Assembly: GCA_964563495.1 (NCBI GenBank)
Contig: CAZLYK010000080.1
Location: forward strand, 1 to 23,294
DNA length: 23,294 bases
Direction: 5' to 3'
From: CAZLYK01 sp964563495
Lineage (GTDB): Bacteria; Acidobacteriota; Blastocatellia; RBC074
The notes below the pieces were generated by a model, which saw only the letters and a program-made list of their open reading frames with translations, ran no database searches and was not told the origin of the DNA. Positions 1 to 8,357 of this stretch are shown piece by piece. The position numbers were made by a program, and so were the translations under genes. The stretch's first letter is position 1. Each line of letters starts with the position of its first letter.

Positions 1-78
1 AACAGGATTATTTTCTGCTTTGTCTTTGATCTTGTTTAATCCTTTGACATCCGGTTAATCCTGTCTATTTTCTTCTTT
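1..78. repeat. ACAGGAT-family intergenic repeat (partial)
   Basis: The left edge holds forward (AACAGGATTA) and inverted (TTAATCCTGTCTATTTTC) copies of the ACAGGAT/ATCCTGT motif that recurs through the window. The inverted copy lies just downstream of the Lon stop codon, so on the minus strand a folded transcript could end here. The left part is cut by the window edge. Confidence 0.7.
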
Positions 79-90
79 GGTCTGAAAACG

Positions 91-2496
91 CTAGATGCGT
101 CCGAAGCTGATCCGCTTTTCGGCCAGCTCGATCAAGCGGGTTTCGACCAGTTGGTTGATGCTGCCCTCGGGAAATCCGCCTTTGGCTTGGCGTTCACCCG
201 CTGCTAATCCGGTCAGAATCTCTATTCCCTGATCGATCGTCTCTACCGGATAGATGTGAAATTTGCCGGCGGCTGCGGCATCGACGACATCGGTACGGAG
301 CATGAGGTGTTTGACGTTCGCCGCCGGTATGACCACTCCCTGTTCGCCGGTCAGTCCTCGCGCCCGGCACAGATCGAAGAAGCCCTCGATCTTTTCGTTG
401 ACCCCGCCGATGGCCTGCACCTGACCGTGCTGGTTGACCGATCCGGTTACCGCGAGCGACTGTTTGATCGGGATTTCGGCCAGAGCCGAGAGCAGCGCGT
501 AGAGTTCGGCGGCCGAGGCGCTATCGCCTTCGACCCCGCCATACGATTGCTCGAAGACCAGACTGGCAGAGAGCGAAAGCGGATGATCGACGGCATAACG
601 AGCGCCGAGAAAACCCGAGAGAATAAACACCCCCTTGGAATGGATCGGGCCGCCCAGTTCGACCTCCCTTTCGATGTCGATCACCTCGCCCCTGCCCAGC
701 CGGACGCGGGCTGTAATCCGGCTGGGATGACCGAAAGCGTATTGATCGAGCATGATCACCGACAGTCCATTGACCTGGCCGACCTTGGCGCCTTCCGTGT
801 CGATCAGAATCGTCCCGCGTTGAATCTCTTCCTGGATCCGTTCGCGTAACCGGTCGGCGCGTCGGTTATACGCGTCGATCGCGGATTGCACGCTCTCGAC
901 CGCGATCAATTGGCGATCGGCTTTTTTCGCCCAATAGTCGGCTTCGCGCAAAATATTGCTGAGAGTCGTCATGTGCGTCGAAAGCTTTTCGGCATCCCCG
1001 GCCATCCGCGAGCTATGCTCGATCACGCGAGCCACGGCGCTGCGGTCGAACGGCAACAGCTTCTCCTTGCGCGCAATCGTGCCGATTAAACGGGCGTAAA
1101 GTTGATGACTTTCGGAATCGCGATCCATCTGCTCCTCAAAATCGACGGTGACCTTAAACAATTCCTTGAACTCCGGGTCGAAACGGCAGAGCAGATAGTA
1201 GATATTTCGCTCGCCGAAGAGGACGACTTTGATCTTGAGCGGAACCGGTTGTGGCTCGAGTGAAACCGTGCTCACCAGTCCGAGCGTCTGTCCGAGAGAC
1301 TCGACCTTGATCTCCGATGACCGGAGCGCCCGTTTGAGCGCCTCCCAGGCGTATGGCTGCTGGAGCAGCTTGAATGCATCGAGCAGCAAATAGCCGCTAT
1401 TCGCCTTCAACAAAGCGCCGGCTCGGATCAGGTTGAAGTCGGTCACCAACGCTCCCATCTGGGCGAGGTACTCCGTCTGGCCGATCAGATTGGGAAAGGT
1501 CGGATGATCCTCGTAGATCACCGGGGCTCCCTTTTGGGAGCTGTGGTCGACCAGCACGTTGACGCCATAGCGCCTTAAGAAGGCCGATCCTTTTGTCGCC
1601 CTCGCCTGTGAAATGCCCATGAAAGCCGCAAACGACGCATCCGGGGGGTTGAGGAAATCGTCGACATTCTCGATCACGTCCTGCTGCATCGCATTGAGGT
1701 AGGTGACAACCTGGGGCAAATCGGCGTATTTCTTACTCAACTCATCGATCAAATTGTCGACGGCAAGGGTCGTCACCTCCCGGTTCAAGGCTTTGAGCTT
1801 CTTGTGCCCTTCGCGTCCCCATTGCGGTGATTGGCGAATGATCGCCTGGAGTTGGTCCTGCAGGTTGGCGAGCTCGGATTTGAGGCGTTTTTGCTCTGCT
1901 TCGGGAAGTTCTTCAAATTCCTCGGGCCCGATCACTTCGTTGTTGCGCTCCGGCGCCAGAACGAAGCCCGTCGGCGTATGCAATAATGCAATCCCTTTCT
2001 CCTGAGCCTGGCGCCCCAACTCGTCGAAGGCCTTCTCGTGCCGGTCCTTTACCTCCTCTTCGATCACCTGTTTGCGCGTCCGGTAACTATCGCTCTCAAA
2101 GGCCGCCGGGATGGCGACCCGCAGCTCATCGATCAATCGATCGACATCCTGCTGCAAGATCACTGCCCGGCCGGGCGGCAACTGCAGCGCGACCGGTTTG
2201 CTCGATTGGTCGAAATTATTGAGATAGCACCAATCGGATGGGGTCGGCTCCTTGATCGCCTGCTCTTCGATGAAGTGCCGGATGAGCGTCTCTTTCCCGA
2301 TTCCGGTCGGACCCAGGGCAAAAAGATTGTACCCATCCTGCCTGATGCCAATCCCGAACTGGACCGCCTCAATTGCACGAGGCTGGCCGATAATCTCGCT
2401 TAGATCCCCTAGCTCATCCGTCGTCTCGAATCTTAATTGATCAGGGTCGCATCGCTTGGATAGCGATTGCGGGGGGAGCGGAGCGACTTTCGCCAT
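91..2496 (-). CDS. LonB/YcbZ-type ATP-dependent Lon protease (AAA family)
   Basis: This is an ATP-dependent serine protease of the Lon-like family typified by E. coli YcbZ; the family has an N-terminal AAA region, a long helical insert and a C-terminal Lon proteolytic domain, and degrades cytosolic proteins. Visible motifs are a Walker A variant LGPTGIGKET (about residues 61-70) and the Lon catalytic dyad: Ser659 in EGDSAS and Lys702 in GGVNEKIEG. The 43-residue Ser-Lys spacing equals that of classical Lon. Length is 801 aa. I place the start at 2496 rather than at the upstream in-frame codon at 2535, because GAGGT lies at the right distance and the upstream stretch belongs to a repeat hairpin. 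The protein has no signal peptide. It follows the rhodanese gene on the same strand, separated by a long hairpin, so it is probably transcribed on its own. Confidence 0.93.
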   Translation of the reverse strand: MAKVAPLPPQSLSKRCDPDQLRFETTDELGDLSEIIGQPRAIEAVQFGIGIRQDGYNLFALGPTGIGKETLIRHFIEEQAIKEPTPSDWCYLNNFDQSSKPVALQLPPGRAVILQQDVDRLIDELRVAIPAAFESDSYRTRKQVIEEEVKDRHEKAFDELGRQAQEKGIALLHTPTGFVLAPERNNEVIGPEEFEELPEAEQKRLKSELANLQDQLQAIIRQSPQWGREGHKKLKALNREVTTLAVDNLIDELSKKYADLPQVVTYLNAMQQDVIENVDDFLNPPDASFAAFMGISQARATKGSAFLRRYGVNVLVDHSSQKGAPVIYEDHPTFPNLIGQTEYLAQMGALVTDFNLIRAGALLKANSGYLLLDAFKLLQQPYAWEALKRALRSSEIKVESLGQTLGLVSTVSLEPQPVPLKIKVVLFGERNIYYLLCRFDPEFKELFKVTVDFEEQMDRDSESHQLYARLIGTIARKEKLLPFDRSAVARVIEHSSRMAGDAEKLSTHMTTLSNILREADYWAKKADRQLIAVESVQSAIDAYNRRADRLRERIQEEIQRGTILIDTEGAKVGQVNGLSVIMLDQYAFGHPSRITARVRLGRGEVIDIEREVELGGPIHSKGVFILSGFLGARYAVDHPLSLSASLVFEQSYGGVEGDSASAAELYALLSALAEIPIKQSLAVTGSVNQHGQVQAIGGVNEKIEGFFDLCRARGLTGEQGVVIPAANVKHLMLRTDVVDAAAAGKFHIYPVETIDQGIEILTGLAAGERQAKGGFPEGSINQLVETRLIELAEKRISFGRI

Positions 2497-2513
2497 GTGT
2501 ACCTCGCAATAAT

Positions 2514-2608
2514 AAAAAATAGACAGGAGAGACAAGCTTATTGCAGGATTTTACCGGAAAGGGTCTGGTTAGATCCTGCAATAAGCTTGTCTATCCTGTC
2601 TATTTTTT
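2514..2608. repeat. 36-bp inverted repeat of the ACAGGAT family, possible terminator
   Basis: Arms 2514-2549 and 2573-2608 are complementary at 35 of 36 positions, with a 23-nt loop. Each end carries an A6/T6 run, so either strand gives a stem followed by U residues. It lies between the rhodanese and Lon genes, both on the minus strand, and could terminate the rhodanese transcript. The arms contain AATAGACAGGA and TTGCAGGAT, shared with the other repeats here. Confidence 0.85.
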
Positions 2609-2617
2609 GCAATCCAA

Positions 2618-3172
2618 TTAATTCTTTGATTTGCCTTGTTCCGGGTTACCGGCTGGGGCTTTTTCCATTTCACCGCCGGATGCTTCCCAGGCTCCCATGC
2701 CGCCAAGTAGAGCGGAGGCTTCTTTAAATCCTGCCTTCTCGAGAAGGAACGCCGCACGGGCGCTCGTATGCTCGGACGGTCAGGTACAGTAGGAGATGAT
2801 CCGTTTATCTCGAGGCAGTCCTTTGAAATCTCCCGCCTCGAGTCGGGTGAGCGGGATATCGAGAGCGCCTTTGATATGTGCAGATTTGTAAGCCTCGGTT
2901 CCACGCACATCGATGATAATCGCCTTGCCGTCGGTGACCAGCTTCTTGGCCTCATCGACCCTCACGCGCGGCATCTTGTCTTCCGGAGTCTGCTCCGGTA
3001 CATTCACCGACGGGGTCGGATTGGCCGGTTTGGCGGAGGCATTCTCGGTCGAGGCTGCATTTGTCGTCCCATTCGAGACGTCGTCGGCTTTATGACAGGC
3101 CAACACCGTCAGGACAAACGCCGCAATCAGCGCCGTTTTTCCTGTCCGGCCTAAAAGAGATGATAATTTCAT
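2618..3172 (-). CDS. Lipid-anchored rhodanese domain protein with in-frame TGA: candidate selenoprotein or nonsense pseudogene
   Basis: Translation from 3172 gives a lipoprotein signal (lipobox VLAC, Cys26), a linker rich in Asn/Ala/Thr, and a rhodanese domain with AIIIDVRG, HIKGALDIPL and the loop ISYCT. A TGA follows at 2780-2782. Reading through it, the same frame continues PSEHTSARAAFLLEKAGF, ALLGGMGAW and ends NPEQGKSKN at a TAA (2618-2620), which completes the rhodanese fold. The family consensus as I recall it is YCxCPxExTSA, so the TGA sits exactly where a second Cys is expected (codon 131, two after Cys129); TGA differs from TGC by one base. This fits selenocysteine insertion, with a possible bSECIS hairpin immediately downstream. 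Alternatives are a recent nonsense mutation or a sequencing error. The function would be a sulfur-transfer or thiol-redox reaction in the periplasm. The upstream SD is weak. The gene is divergent from the propeller lipoprotein. I am sure of the domain, unsure of the readthrough. Confidence 0.75.
2734..2779 (-). promoter_or_regulatory. Candidate bacterial SECIS hairpin(s) downstream of the rhodanese TGA
   Basis: On the mRNA, the 24 nt at 2775-2752 can fold as CCG-ag-CA-ua-CG / CG-UG-CGG with loop AGCGCC. The loop begins 16 nt after the TGA and its second base is G, which matches the placement and loop rule described for bacterial SECIS elements. A second, stronger stem, CCUUC-UCGA-GAAGG, follows at 2747-2734. 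These are hand folds without energies, and short GC stems are common in this composition. Confidence 0.3.
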
Positions 3173-3271
3173 ATTGTTAAAACTCGCTTTGTTTGAGATC
3201 GATCATTTTTGTGGGTCCTGAGCGACCCGACCGGTGTAACTCCGGGGCCGAATCCGGGGCAAGTTTACACG

Positions 3272-4306
3272 ATGCCTGAGCTTTTCCACAATCAGTATTT
3301 GATCAAGAAGATTCAAGGCCTTTTCACCGCAACCGCGATCAGTCTATGCGCCGCCGCGCTGGGAGCCTGCGACTCTGAACCGGCGCGACGCGGACCGGTT
3401 GCGTCTACACCGGCGCCGGCACCGACTCCCATTTCGTCCCCGCTGGTCGCCTACCTTCACAACGGCAACCTCTGGGCGATTCAGAGTGACGGATCGAATC
3501 AGCGCCAGTTGGCGCAGTCTCGCGAAGGAGAAACGATCCAGGATTTCATCTGGTCGACGGACGGCAGCCGGATCTATTTTCCGATCGGACTGCAGTTCTT
3601 CGAAGTCGTGATTGAGACGGGAAACTTCGCCAATGCCGGCGAGCTGGCTGTGCCGCCCGGATACACCATCGATCGCCTCGAGATGGCGAAAGACGGGAAA
3701 ACGGTGGTGGCGTTCGTCCTGGACGCCAACGCCGCGCAGCGTTTAATGGCTTTCTCCATCGGCATGCGTGAGGCCAGAGAGCTGACGATAGATGAGTACA
3801 ACCAGCTCACCCAATCGCGCCCACCGGTCGTCCGCAGCGTCGGTGAGATGTCTGTCTCGCCCGATGGCCGCCGGGTTCTATTTAAAGATACGGTCGGACT
3901 GGGTGAAGAGCTCTTTGTCGCCGATCTGGAAAACGGGGCGCGAGCTCGGATCACCAACCTTTATGAATTGAGCGGTTTCGAGGAATCGATCGAGACCGAG
4001 GGTGGGCGACGCGTGATCGAGGCCGCCTGGTCATCCGACGGCCGCTACGTCATCTTCAACCCCATGCAGTCGTGTTCGGAGACAGGACTCTGTTACGGGC
4101 GATTATTTCTGGTCAAAGCCTGGGGTGGTCCGCAACTACAACTGTCTGAGGATATGATGGTCAACCTGCCGCTGGAATGGACGCGCGACGGCAATTTTCT
4201 GGTTTATGATGACGGCAGCCGCGTCGTCGTGACCGATACCAATGGCGCATTGAAGGTGATCGCCGAGGGCAGCCATCCGAAATGGCAGCCGGTGAATAAC
4301 CGGTGA
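3272..4306 (+). CDS. TolB/WD40-like beta-propeller lipoprotein
   Basis: This predicted periplasmic lipoprotein has 344 aa. The N-terminus has a basic stretch, a hydrophobic core and lipobox ALGAC (Cys33), then a Pro/Ala/Thr linker of about 20 residues. The rest resembles TolB/PD40 propeller blades: VAYLHNGNLWAIQSDGSNQR, DFIWSTDGSRIYF, MSVSPDGRRVLFKD, AAWSSDGRYVIFNP and LEWTRDGNFLVYDD. Such propellers usually act as protein-interaction or sensing platforms; no catalytic signature is visible. I chose ATG 3272 because it directly precedes the signal peptide. An in-frame TTG at 3209 would add 21 residues that spoil the signal. No strong SD is visible. The next gene follows after 43 nt in the same direction, so the two lipoproteins may be co-transcribed. 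Confidence 0.8.
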   Translation: MPELFHNQYLIKKIQGLFTATAISLCAAALGACDSEPARRGPVASTPAPAPTPISSPLVAYLHNGNLWAIQSDGSNQRQLAQSREGETIQDFIWSTDGSRIYFPIGLQFFEVVIETGNFANAGELAVPPGYTIDRLEMAKDGKTVVAFVLDANAAQRLMAFSIGMREARELTIDEYNQLTQSRPPVVRSVGEMSVSPDGRRVLFKDTVGLGEELFVADLENGARARITNLYELSGFEESIETEGGRRVIEAAWSSDGRYVIFNPMQSCSETGLCYGRLFLVKAWGGPQLQLSEDMMVNLPLEWTRDGNFLVYDDGSRVVVTDTNGALKVIAEGSHPKWQPVNNR

Positions 4307-4307
4307 A

Positions 4308-4348
4308 TAAATAGACAGGATCAAGCGGATTTGTCCAGGAGGAACAAG
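4308..4348 (+). repeat. Degenerate ACAGGAT repeat that supplies a Shine-Dalgarno
   Basis: ATAGACAGGATCAAG and TTTGTCCAGGAGGAAC show a single forward copy of the repeat between two lipoprotein genes. The decayed third unit reads CCAGGAGGAACAAG, which creates AGGAGG at 4337-4342, 7 nt before the TTG start of the next gene. Confidence 0.6.
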
Positions 4349-4349
4349 A

Positions 4350-5159
4350 TTGAAAGAGAATAATGATATGAAGAGAAAAGAAGAGGGAAGCGCCTTAGCC
4401 TCAATCTTGATTCTTCTGGCTCTGATCGCCGCCGGATGCGGCCAGGCGAGAGAAGGTTCTCCGCAGAGAGGCAACCCCACTCCGGTTTTGGACACTTCGG
4501 CTCGGTCATCACCGACCATGAGACCCCTCCCACCGCCAGTTAAAAGTACGCCCAACCATGTCAAGACATCGGTTGGTCCTTCAATCTCTCCGACTCCGTC
4601 TCCTCCTGCCAAGCCGTCTGATCTGGATCAAATCCTGAATAACCTGAGTGTTGGCAATATCGCTTTCAACACTCCGACAGAAATGCAGCTTGATCAAGTC
4701 CGGAGCCTTCAGTTGGCGCTCTCACCGACCAAGACGATCGAGGAGTTGAAGCAGGCGATCGGAGAACCGGGGCCGGTCGAGACCGCGCAGATCAAGATCT
4801 CTGATTATATGGAAGCCAGTCTGACCGGGCCGGGTTTCGAGATTACTCCGGTCACACCCGCGCGCCAGCTGGTCAGCCAGACCGAGGACACGGTCTGGAA
4901 ATGGGACGTCAAGGCCGTCAGGGAAGGGAAGCAGCGCCTCAACCTGACTCTCAACGTGATCATTGACACCGGCGGCAAGGAGCGGCTGCGCGCGCTACGC
5001 ACCTTCAGCAAGGATATCGAGATCGATGTCGCTTTCTCATACCGGGTCAAATTATTCGTCGAAGACAACTGGCAATGGTTATGGGCCGCGATCGTCGTCC
5101 CGCTGGCGGTCTGGTGCTGGCGGCGATGGAGCTCCAAGAAAGTCAATAGCAACGAATGA
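4350..5159 (+). CDS. Unrecognised lipoprotein with Pro-rich linker and C-terminal membrane helix
   Basis: I do not recognise a named family with certainty. The 269-aa product has a basic N-terminus, a hydrophobic run and lipobox IAAGC (Cys30). A Ser/Thr/Pro-rich linker follows (about 35-90), then a globular part (about 95-240) with the stretches GFEITPVTPARQLVS and TVWKWDVKAVREGKQRLNL. A terminal hydrophobic helix (about 243-258, WLWAAIVVPLAVWCWRRW) is followed by a basic tail. If both anchors are used, the protein is lipid-anchored at one end and membrane-spanning at the other. The start is TTG at 4350: AGGAGG lies 7 nt upstream, whereas the next in-frame ATG (4368) is 25 nt from it. The gene ends just before a hairpin. 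Confidence 0.7.
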   Translation: MKENNDMKRKEEGSALASILILLALIAAGCGQAREGSPQRGNPTPVLDTSARSSPTMRPLPPPVKSTPNHVKTSVGPSISPTPSPPAKPSDLDQILNNLSVGNIAFNTPTEMQLDQVRSLQLALSPTKTIEELKQAIGEPGPVETAQIKISDYMEASLTGPGFEITPVTPARQLVSQTEDTVWKWDVKAVREGKQRLNLTLNVIIDTGGKERLRALRTFSKDIEIDVAFSYRVKLFVEDNWQWLWAAIVVPLAVWCWRRWSSKKVNSNE

Positions 5160-5206
5160 CGAGACTTCTCTCAATTCCCGGTCATTGAGGCATGACAGAA
5201 GTCTCG
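5160..5206. terminator. Nested inverted repeat after the lipoprotein gene
   Basis: The outer arms CGAGACTTCT (5160-5169) and AGAAGTCTCG (5197-5206) are perfect complements. Inside them, CTCAAT (5170-5175) pairs with ATTGAG (5184-5189). The structure starts one base after the stop codon. There is no immediate U-run (a T5 occurs about 12 nt later), so it may be a terminator or a REP-like element. Confidence 0.5.
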
Positions 5207-5309
5207 CAATCACAATGACTTTTTCACCTCGATTCGGTTATTATTGCGCTTAGTCCCTTCAGATCGGTTCGGTTTGAGACAGATGGATGAATACCCTCGG
5301 TGACCTGGC

Positions 5310-8300
5310 ATGTCGATTGGACCTGGCTCAAAGATTGACCATTACGAGATTCTGTCCCTGCTTGGTAGAGGGGGCATGGGGGAAGTGTTTCTGGCGCAGG
5401 ATTTGAAGCTCAGTCGCAGAGTTGCGCTCAAGGTTCTCCCTGAAAAATTCACTGCCGATGCCGATCGTGTGCGCCGCTTCGAGCAGGAAGCGCGCGCCGC
5501 GAGCGCCCTCAATCATCCCAATATCGTCACTATCTTTGATATCGGGATGTCCGCTGGCGTTCATTATATCGCCGCCGAGTTCATTGAGGGAGAATCGTTG
5601 CGGGAGCGTCTGGAGAGGAGGCGGATTCCCACCTCCGCGATCCTCGAGATCGCCATTCAGACCGCCAATGCGCTCGCCGAGGCGCACGAAGCCGGCATCA
5701 TCCATCGCGACGTCAAGCCGGACAACATCATGCTCAGGCGTGACGGGTACGTCAAAGTCCTCGATTTCGGTCTCGCCAAGCTGACCGAGACGGCGATCTC
5801 GGATGACGACTCGGAAGCGCGGACGCGGATCGCTCCCCACACTGCCGCCGGATTGGTCATGGGGACGGCGAATTACATGTCGCCGGAGCAGGCACGCGGC
5901 CTGAAGCTTGATCCGCGGACCGATATCTTCAGTCTGGGGATAGTCATCTACGAGATGGCCACGGGCCAGATGCCGTTCGATGGCGACACCATGAGCGACG
6001 TGATCGCTGCCGTCCTGACCAAAGAGCCTCCATCGATCAGCCGTTACTCGCGCCAGGTCCCACCCGAGTTGGAGCGGATCGTCAGGCGCGCCATGAGCAA
6101 GGAGCTGGATGGACGCTACCAGAGCTGTCAGGAGTTGCTGGCGGACCTCAAATATCTTAAGGAAGAGATCGACGCGGAGGCGACGCTCCAGCGGAGGCGC
6201 AATTCAGCTGCTTTCGGTGAAGAGTCGACCCGGCGTTTTAGTGGTCGGTTGAGTGGGGCCCTCGAGCACGAGATCGAAATTCCGGGGCCCGGCGCCGGCT
6301 CGCGATTCGATACCTCGACCATCGAGCAGATTGGAAGCGGCGCCCAGGAGAATTTAAAGACGGCGGTTCTGGGAACTCCGGTCGCCGGCGAAGGCGGCCT
6401 GCGCACACAGACACAGACCCCCAGGCCCTCAAGCGCGGTGATCATCCTGGGAGAAGTCAAACGGCATAAACTCGGTGTGGCGATCACCCTGGCGGCTGTC
6501 TTTGTCGTGGCTCTGGCCGCATACCTCTGGTTCGGTCACGGCAAACCGGCCCTGACCGACAGGGACGTGGTTCTTCTCGCCGATTTCACCAACACTACCG
6601 GTGAGGTGGTCTTCGACGGGACGCTCAAGCAGGGGCTGGCCGTGCAGCTGCAGCAGTCGCCGTTTCTCAGCCTCTTCCCGGATGCCAGAGTGCGACAGAC
6701 GCTGCGGTTGATGGGGCGATCGCCCGACGAGCGGGTGACGCGCGAAATCGGACGTGAGATCTGTCAGCGACAGGGGGTCAAAGCCCTGATCACCGGGACG
6801 ATCGCCAGGTTTGACCGCAACTATTCGCTCACCCTGGAAGCGTTGAACAGCCAGACCGGTGAATCGATCGCCCTGACGCAGATCGAGGCCGAAGGAAAAG
6901 ACCAGGTCTTGAAATCGCTTTCGCAGGCGGCATCCGAGCTGCGCAAGAAACTAGGTGAATCGCTCAGCACGATCCAGAAGTTCGACGCCCCGCTCGAGGT
7001 GACGACCTCCTCGCTCGAGGCGCTCAAGGCCTACTCGCTCGGTTCAGAGCAGGCGACCCGCGGCAAATACCCAGAAGCCATCCCTTTTTATAAACGCGCG
7101 GTTGATCTCGACCCGAACTTCGCCATTGCCTGGAACGGACTCGGGTTGGCCTACTTCAACATCGGCCAGCCCGGATTGGCTGCCGAATACGTGTCGAAAG
7201 CCTTTGCTCTGCGGGACCGCGCTTCCGAAGACGAGAAGCTCCGGCTCTCCTACTTTTACTACGGTTTTGTCATCGGAAACCGCGACAAGGCGATTGAAAC
7301 GATGGCCCTCTACAAGCGGTCATATTCGCGCGATCACAGAGGCCCAGCCAATCTGAGCGTCGAGTATTCGCTGACCGGTCAATTTGAGAAAGCCCAGGCT
7401 GAGGGTCGTGAGGCCCTTCGCATCAACCCCAACCGCGCTCCTGCCTACGGCAACCTGGCCGAGGCCCTGACCCGGCTGGATCGTTTCTCTGAAACCAGAG
7501 AGATCTGTGAGCAGGCGATCAAGCAGAAGCTGGATAATACCGACGTCCACGCCAACCTCTACTGGGTGGCCTTCATCAACCACGACCAGGCGGCGATGCA
7601 GCAGCAGATGGATTGGGCGAGTGGGAGGCCGGATGAATACGCCTCGCTCAACTGGCAGACCGGTGCAGAGGCATTTGCAGGTCAATGGCGGAAGGCCCAG
7701 GAGGTCTCTCAGCGGGCCATGGGTCTGGCCTTGCGCAAGGAGGCGAAAGAGGTCGCCGCTCAGTATCAGGCCGAGCAGGCGCTTCGGGCCGCGGTCTTCG
7801 GCCACCACGGACAAGCCAGGACGATGGCGACGCAATCGCTGACCATCGAGCGCACACAGATGACGCTCACGCGCGCCGCCCTCGCGCTGGCCTGGTCCGG
7901 CGATGCCGCGGGGGTCCAGAAGATCATCGACGATCTGCTGCAGCGCTATCCCGAAGATACCTTGCTAAATTTGCTCTGGCTGCCGGCGATTCGCGCCGCC
8001 CTCGAATTGCAGCGCGGTAATGCGCAACCAGCAATTGACCATCTCCAACCAGCTCTTCAATACGAGGCGGCCGCGGAATTCTGGCCGCAGTACATCCGCG
8101 GACAGGCTTACCTTAAATTGGGTAAATCCGCTCAAGCCGCCGCCGAATTCGGTAAGATCCTGGAACATCGCGGTCAGGCGCCGCTTTCTCAGCTCTACCC
8201 GCTTGCTCACCTGGGGATGGCACGTGCGGCAGTGATCGGCGGCGATTCAGCCCGGGCGAAAAAATCATATCAGGATTTCCTCGGCATCTGGAAAGACGCG

Positions 8301-8357
8301 GATGCCGACCTGCCGGCTCTGATCGAAGCGAAGAATGAGAATAATAAGGTCCTATGA
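5310..8357 (+). CDS. Hanks-type Ser/Thr protein kinase with TM helix and extracytoplasmic TPR array
   Basis: The 1015-aa protein starts with a complete eukaryotic-like kinase domain (about 12-280): glycine loop GRGGMGEVF (19-27), Lys41 in ALKV, catalytic HRDVKPDN (132-139, Asp134), DFG (152-154) and MSPEQARG. A low-complexity juxtamembrane region (about 285-385) leads to one membrane helix (about 389-408). The outer part (about 415-560) resembles the domain found before TPRs in acidobacterial kinases (DRDVVLLADFTNTTGEVVFD), followed by many TPR-like helices (for example AIPFYKRAVDLDPNFAIAW). It probably senses through the TPR part and phosphorylates cytosolic targets. Its TGA overlaps the ATG of the next gene by 4 nt, which implies translational coupling with the GAF-HlyD protein. 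The SD is poor. Identity is secure; the substrate is unknown. Confidence 0.95.
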   Translation: MSIGPGSKIDHYEILSLLGRGGMGEVFLAQDLKLSRRVALKVLPEKFTADADRVRRFEQEARAASALNHPNIVTIFDIGMSAGVHYIAAEFIEGESLRERLERRRIPTSAILEIAIQTANALAEAHEAGIIHRDVKPDNIMLRRDGYVKVLDFGLAKLTETAISDDDSEARTRIAPHTAAGLVMGTANYMSPEQARGLKLDPRTDIFSLGIVIYEMATGQMPFDGDTMSDVIAAVLTKEPPSISRYSRQVPPELERIVRRAMSKELDGRYQSCQELLADLKYLKEEIDAEATLQRRRNSAAFGEESTRRFSGRLSGALEHEIEIPGPGAGSRFDTSTIEQIGSGAQENLKTAVLGTPVAGEGGLRTQTQTPRPSSAVIILGEVKRHKLGVAITLAAVFVVALAAYLWFGHGKPALTDRDVVLLADFTNTTGEVVFDGTLKQGLAVQLQQSPFLSLFPDARVRQTLRLMGRSPDERVTREIGREICQRQGVKALITGTIARFDRNYSLTLEALNSQTGESIALTQIEAEGKDQVLKSLSQAASELRKKLGESLSTIQKFDAPLEVTTSSLEALKAYSLGSEQATRGKYPEAIPFYKRAVDLDPNFAIAWNGLGLAYFNIGQPGLAAEYVSKAFALRDRASEDEKLRLSYFYYGFVIGNRDKAIETMALYKRSYSRDHRGPANLSVEYSLTGQFEKAQAEGREALRINPNRAPAYGNLAEALTRLDRFSETREICEQAIKQKLDNTDVHANLYWVAFINHDQAAMQQQMDWASGRPDEYASLNWQTGAEAFAGQWRKAQEVSQRAMGLALRKEAKEVAAQYQAEQALRAAVFGHHGQARTMATQSLTIERTQMTLTRAALALAWSGDAAGVQKIIDDLLQRYPEDTLLNLLWLPAIRAALELQRGNAQPAIDHLQPALQYEAAAEFWPQYIRGQAYLKLGKSAQAAAEFGKILEHRGQAPLSQLYPLAHLGMARAAVIGGDSARAKKSYQDFLGIWKDADADLPALIEAKNENNKVL

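Noticed and set aside
256..849. Long open frame on the plus strand opposite the Lon gene (and others at 1986-2403).
   Set aside because: They are antisense shadows: the minus frame carries Walker A and the Lon Ser/Lys dyad throughout, and the plus frames lack any recognisable domain.
2780..3172. Annotating the rhodanese as a simple 130-aa protein ending at TGA.
   Set aside because: The product would stop inside the active-site loop while the rest of the domain is intact in the same frame downstream.
5301..5325. Possible sigma-54 box at the kinase start (TGGCAT near 5306).
   Set aside because: The -12 half is not TTGC at the required distance, and the box overlaps the start codon.
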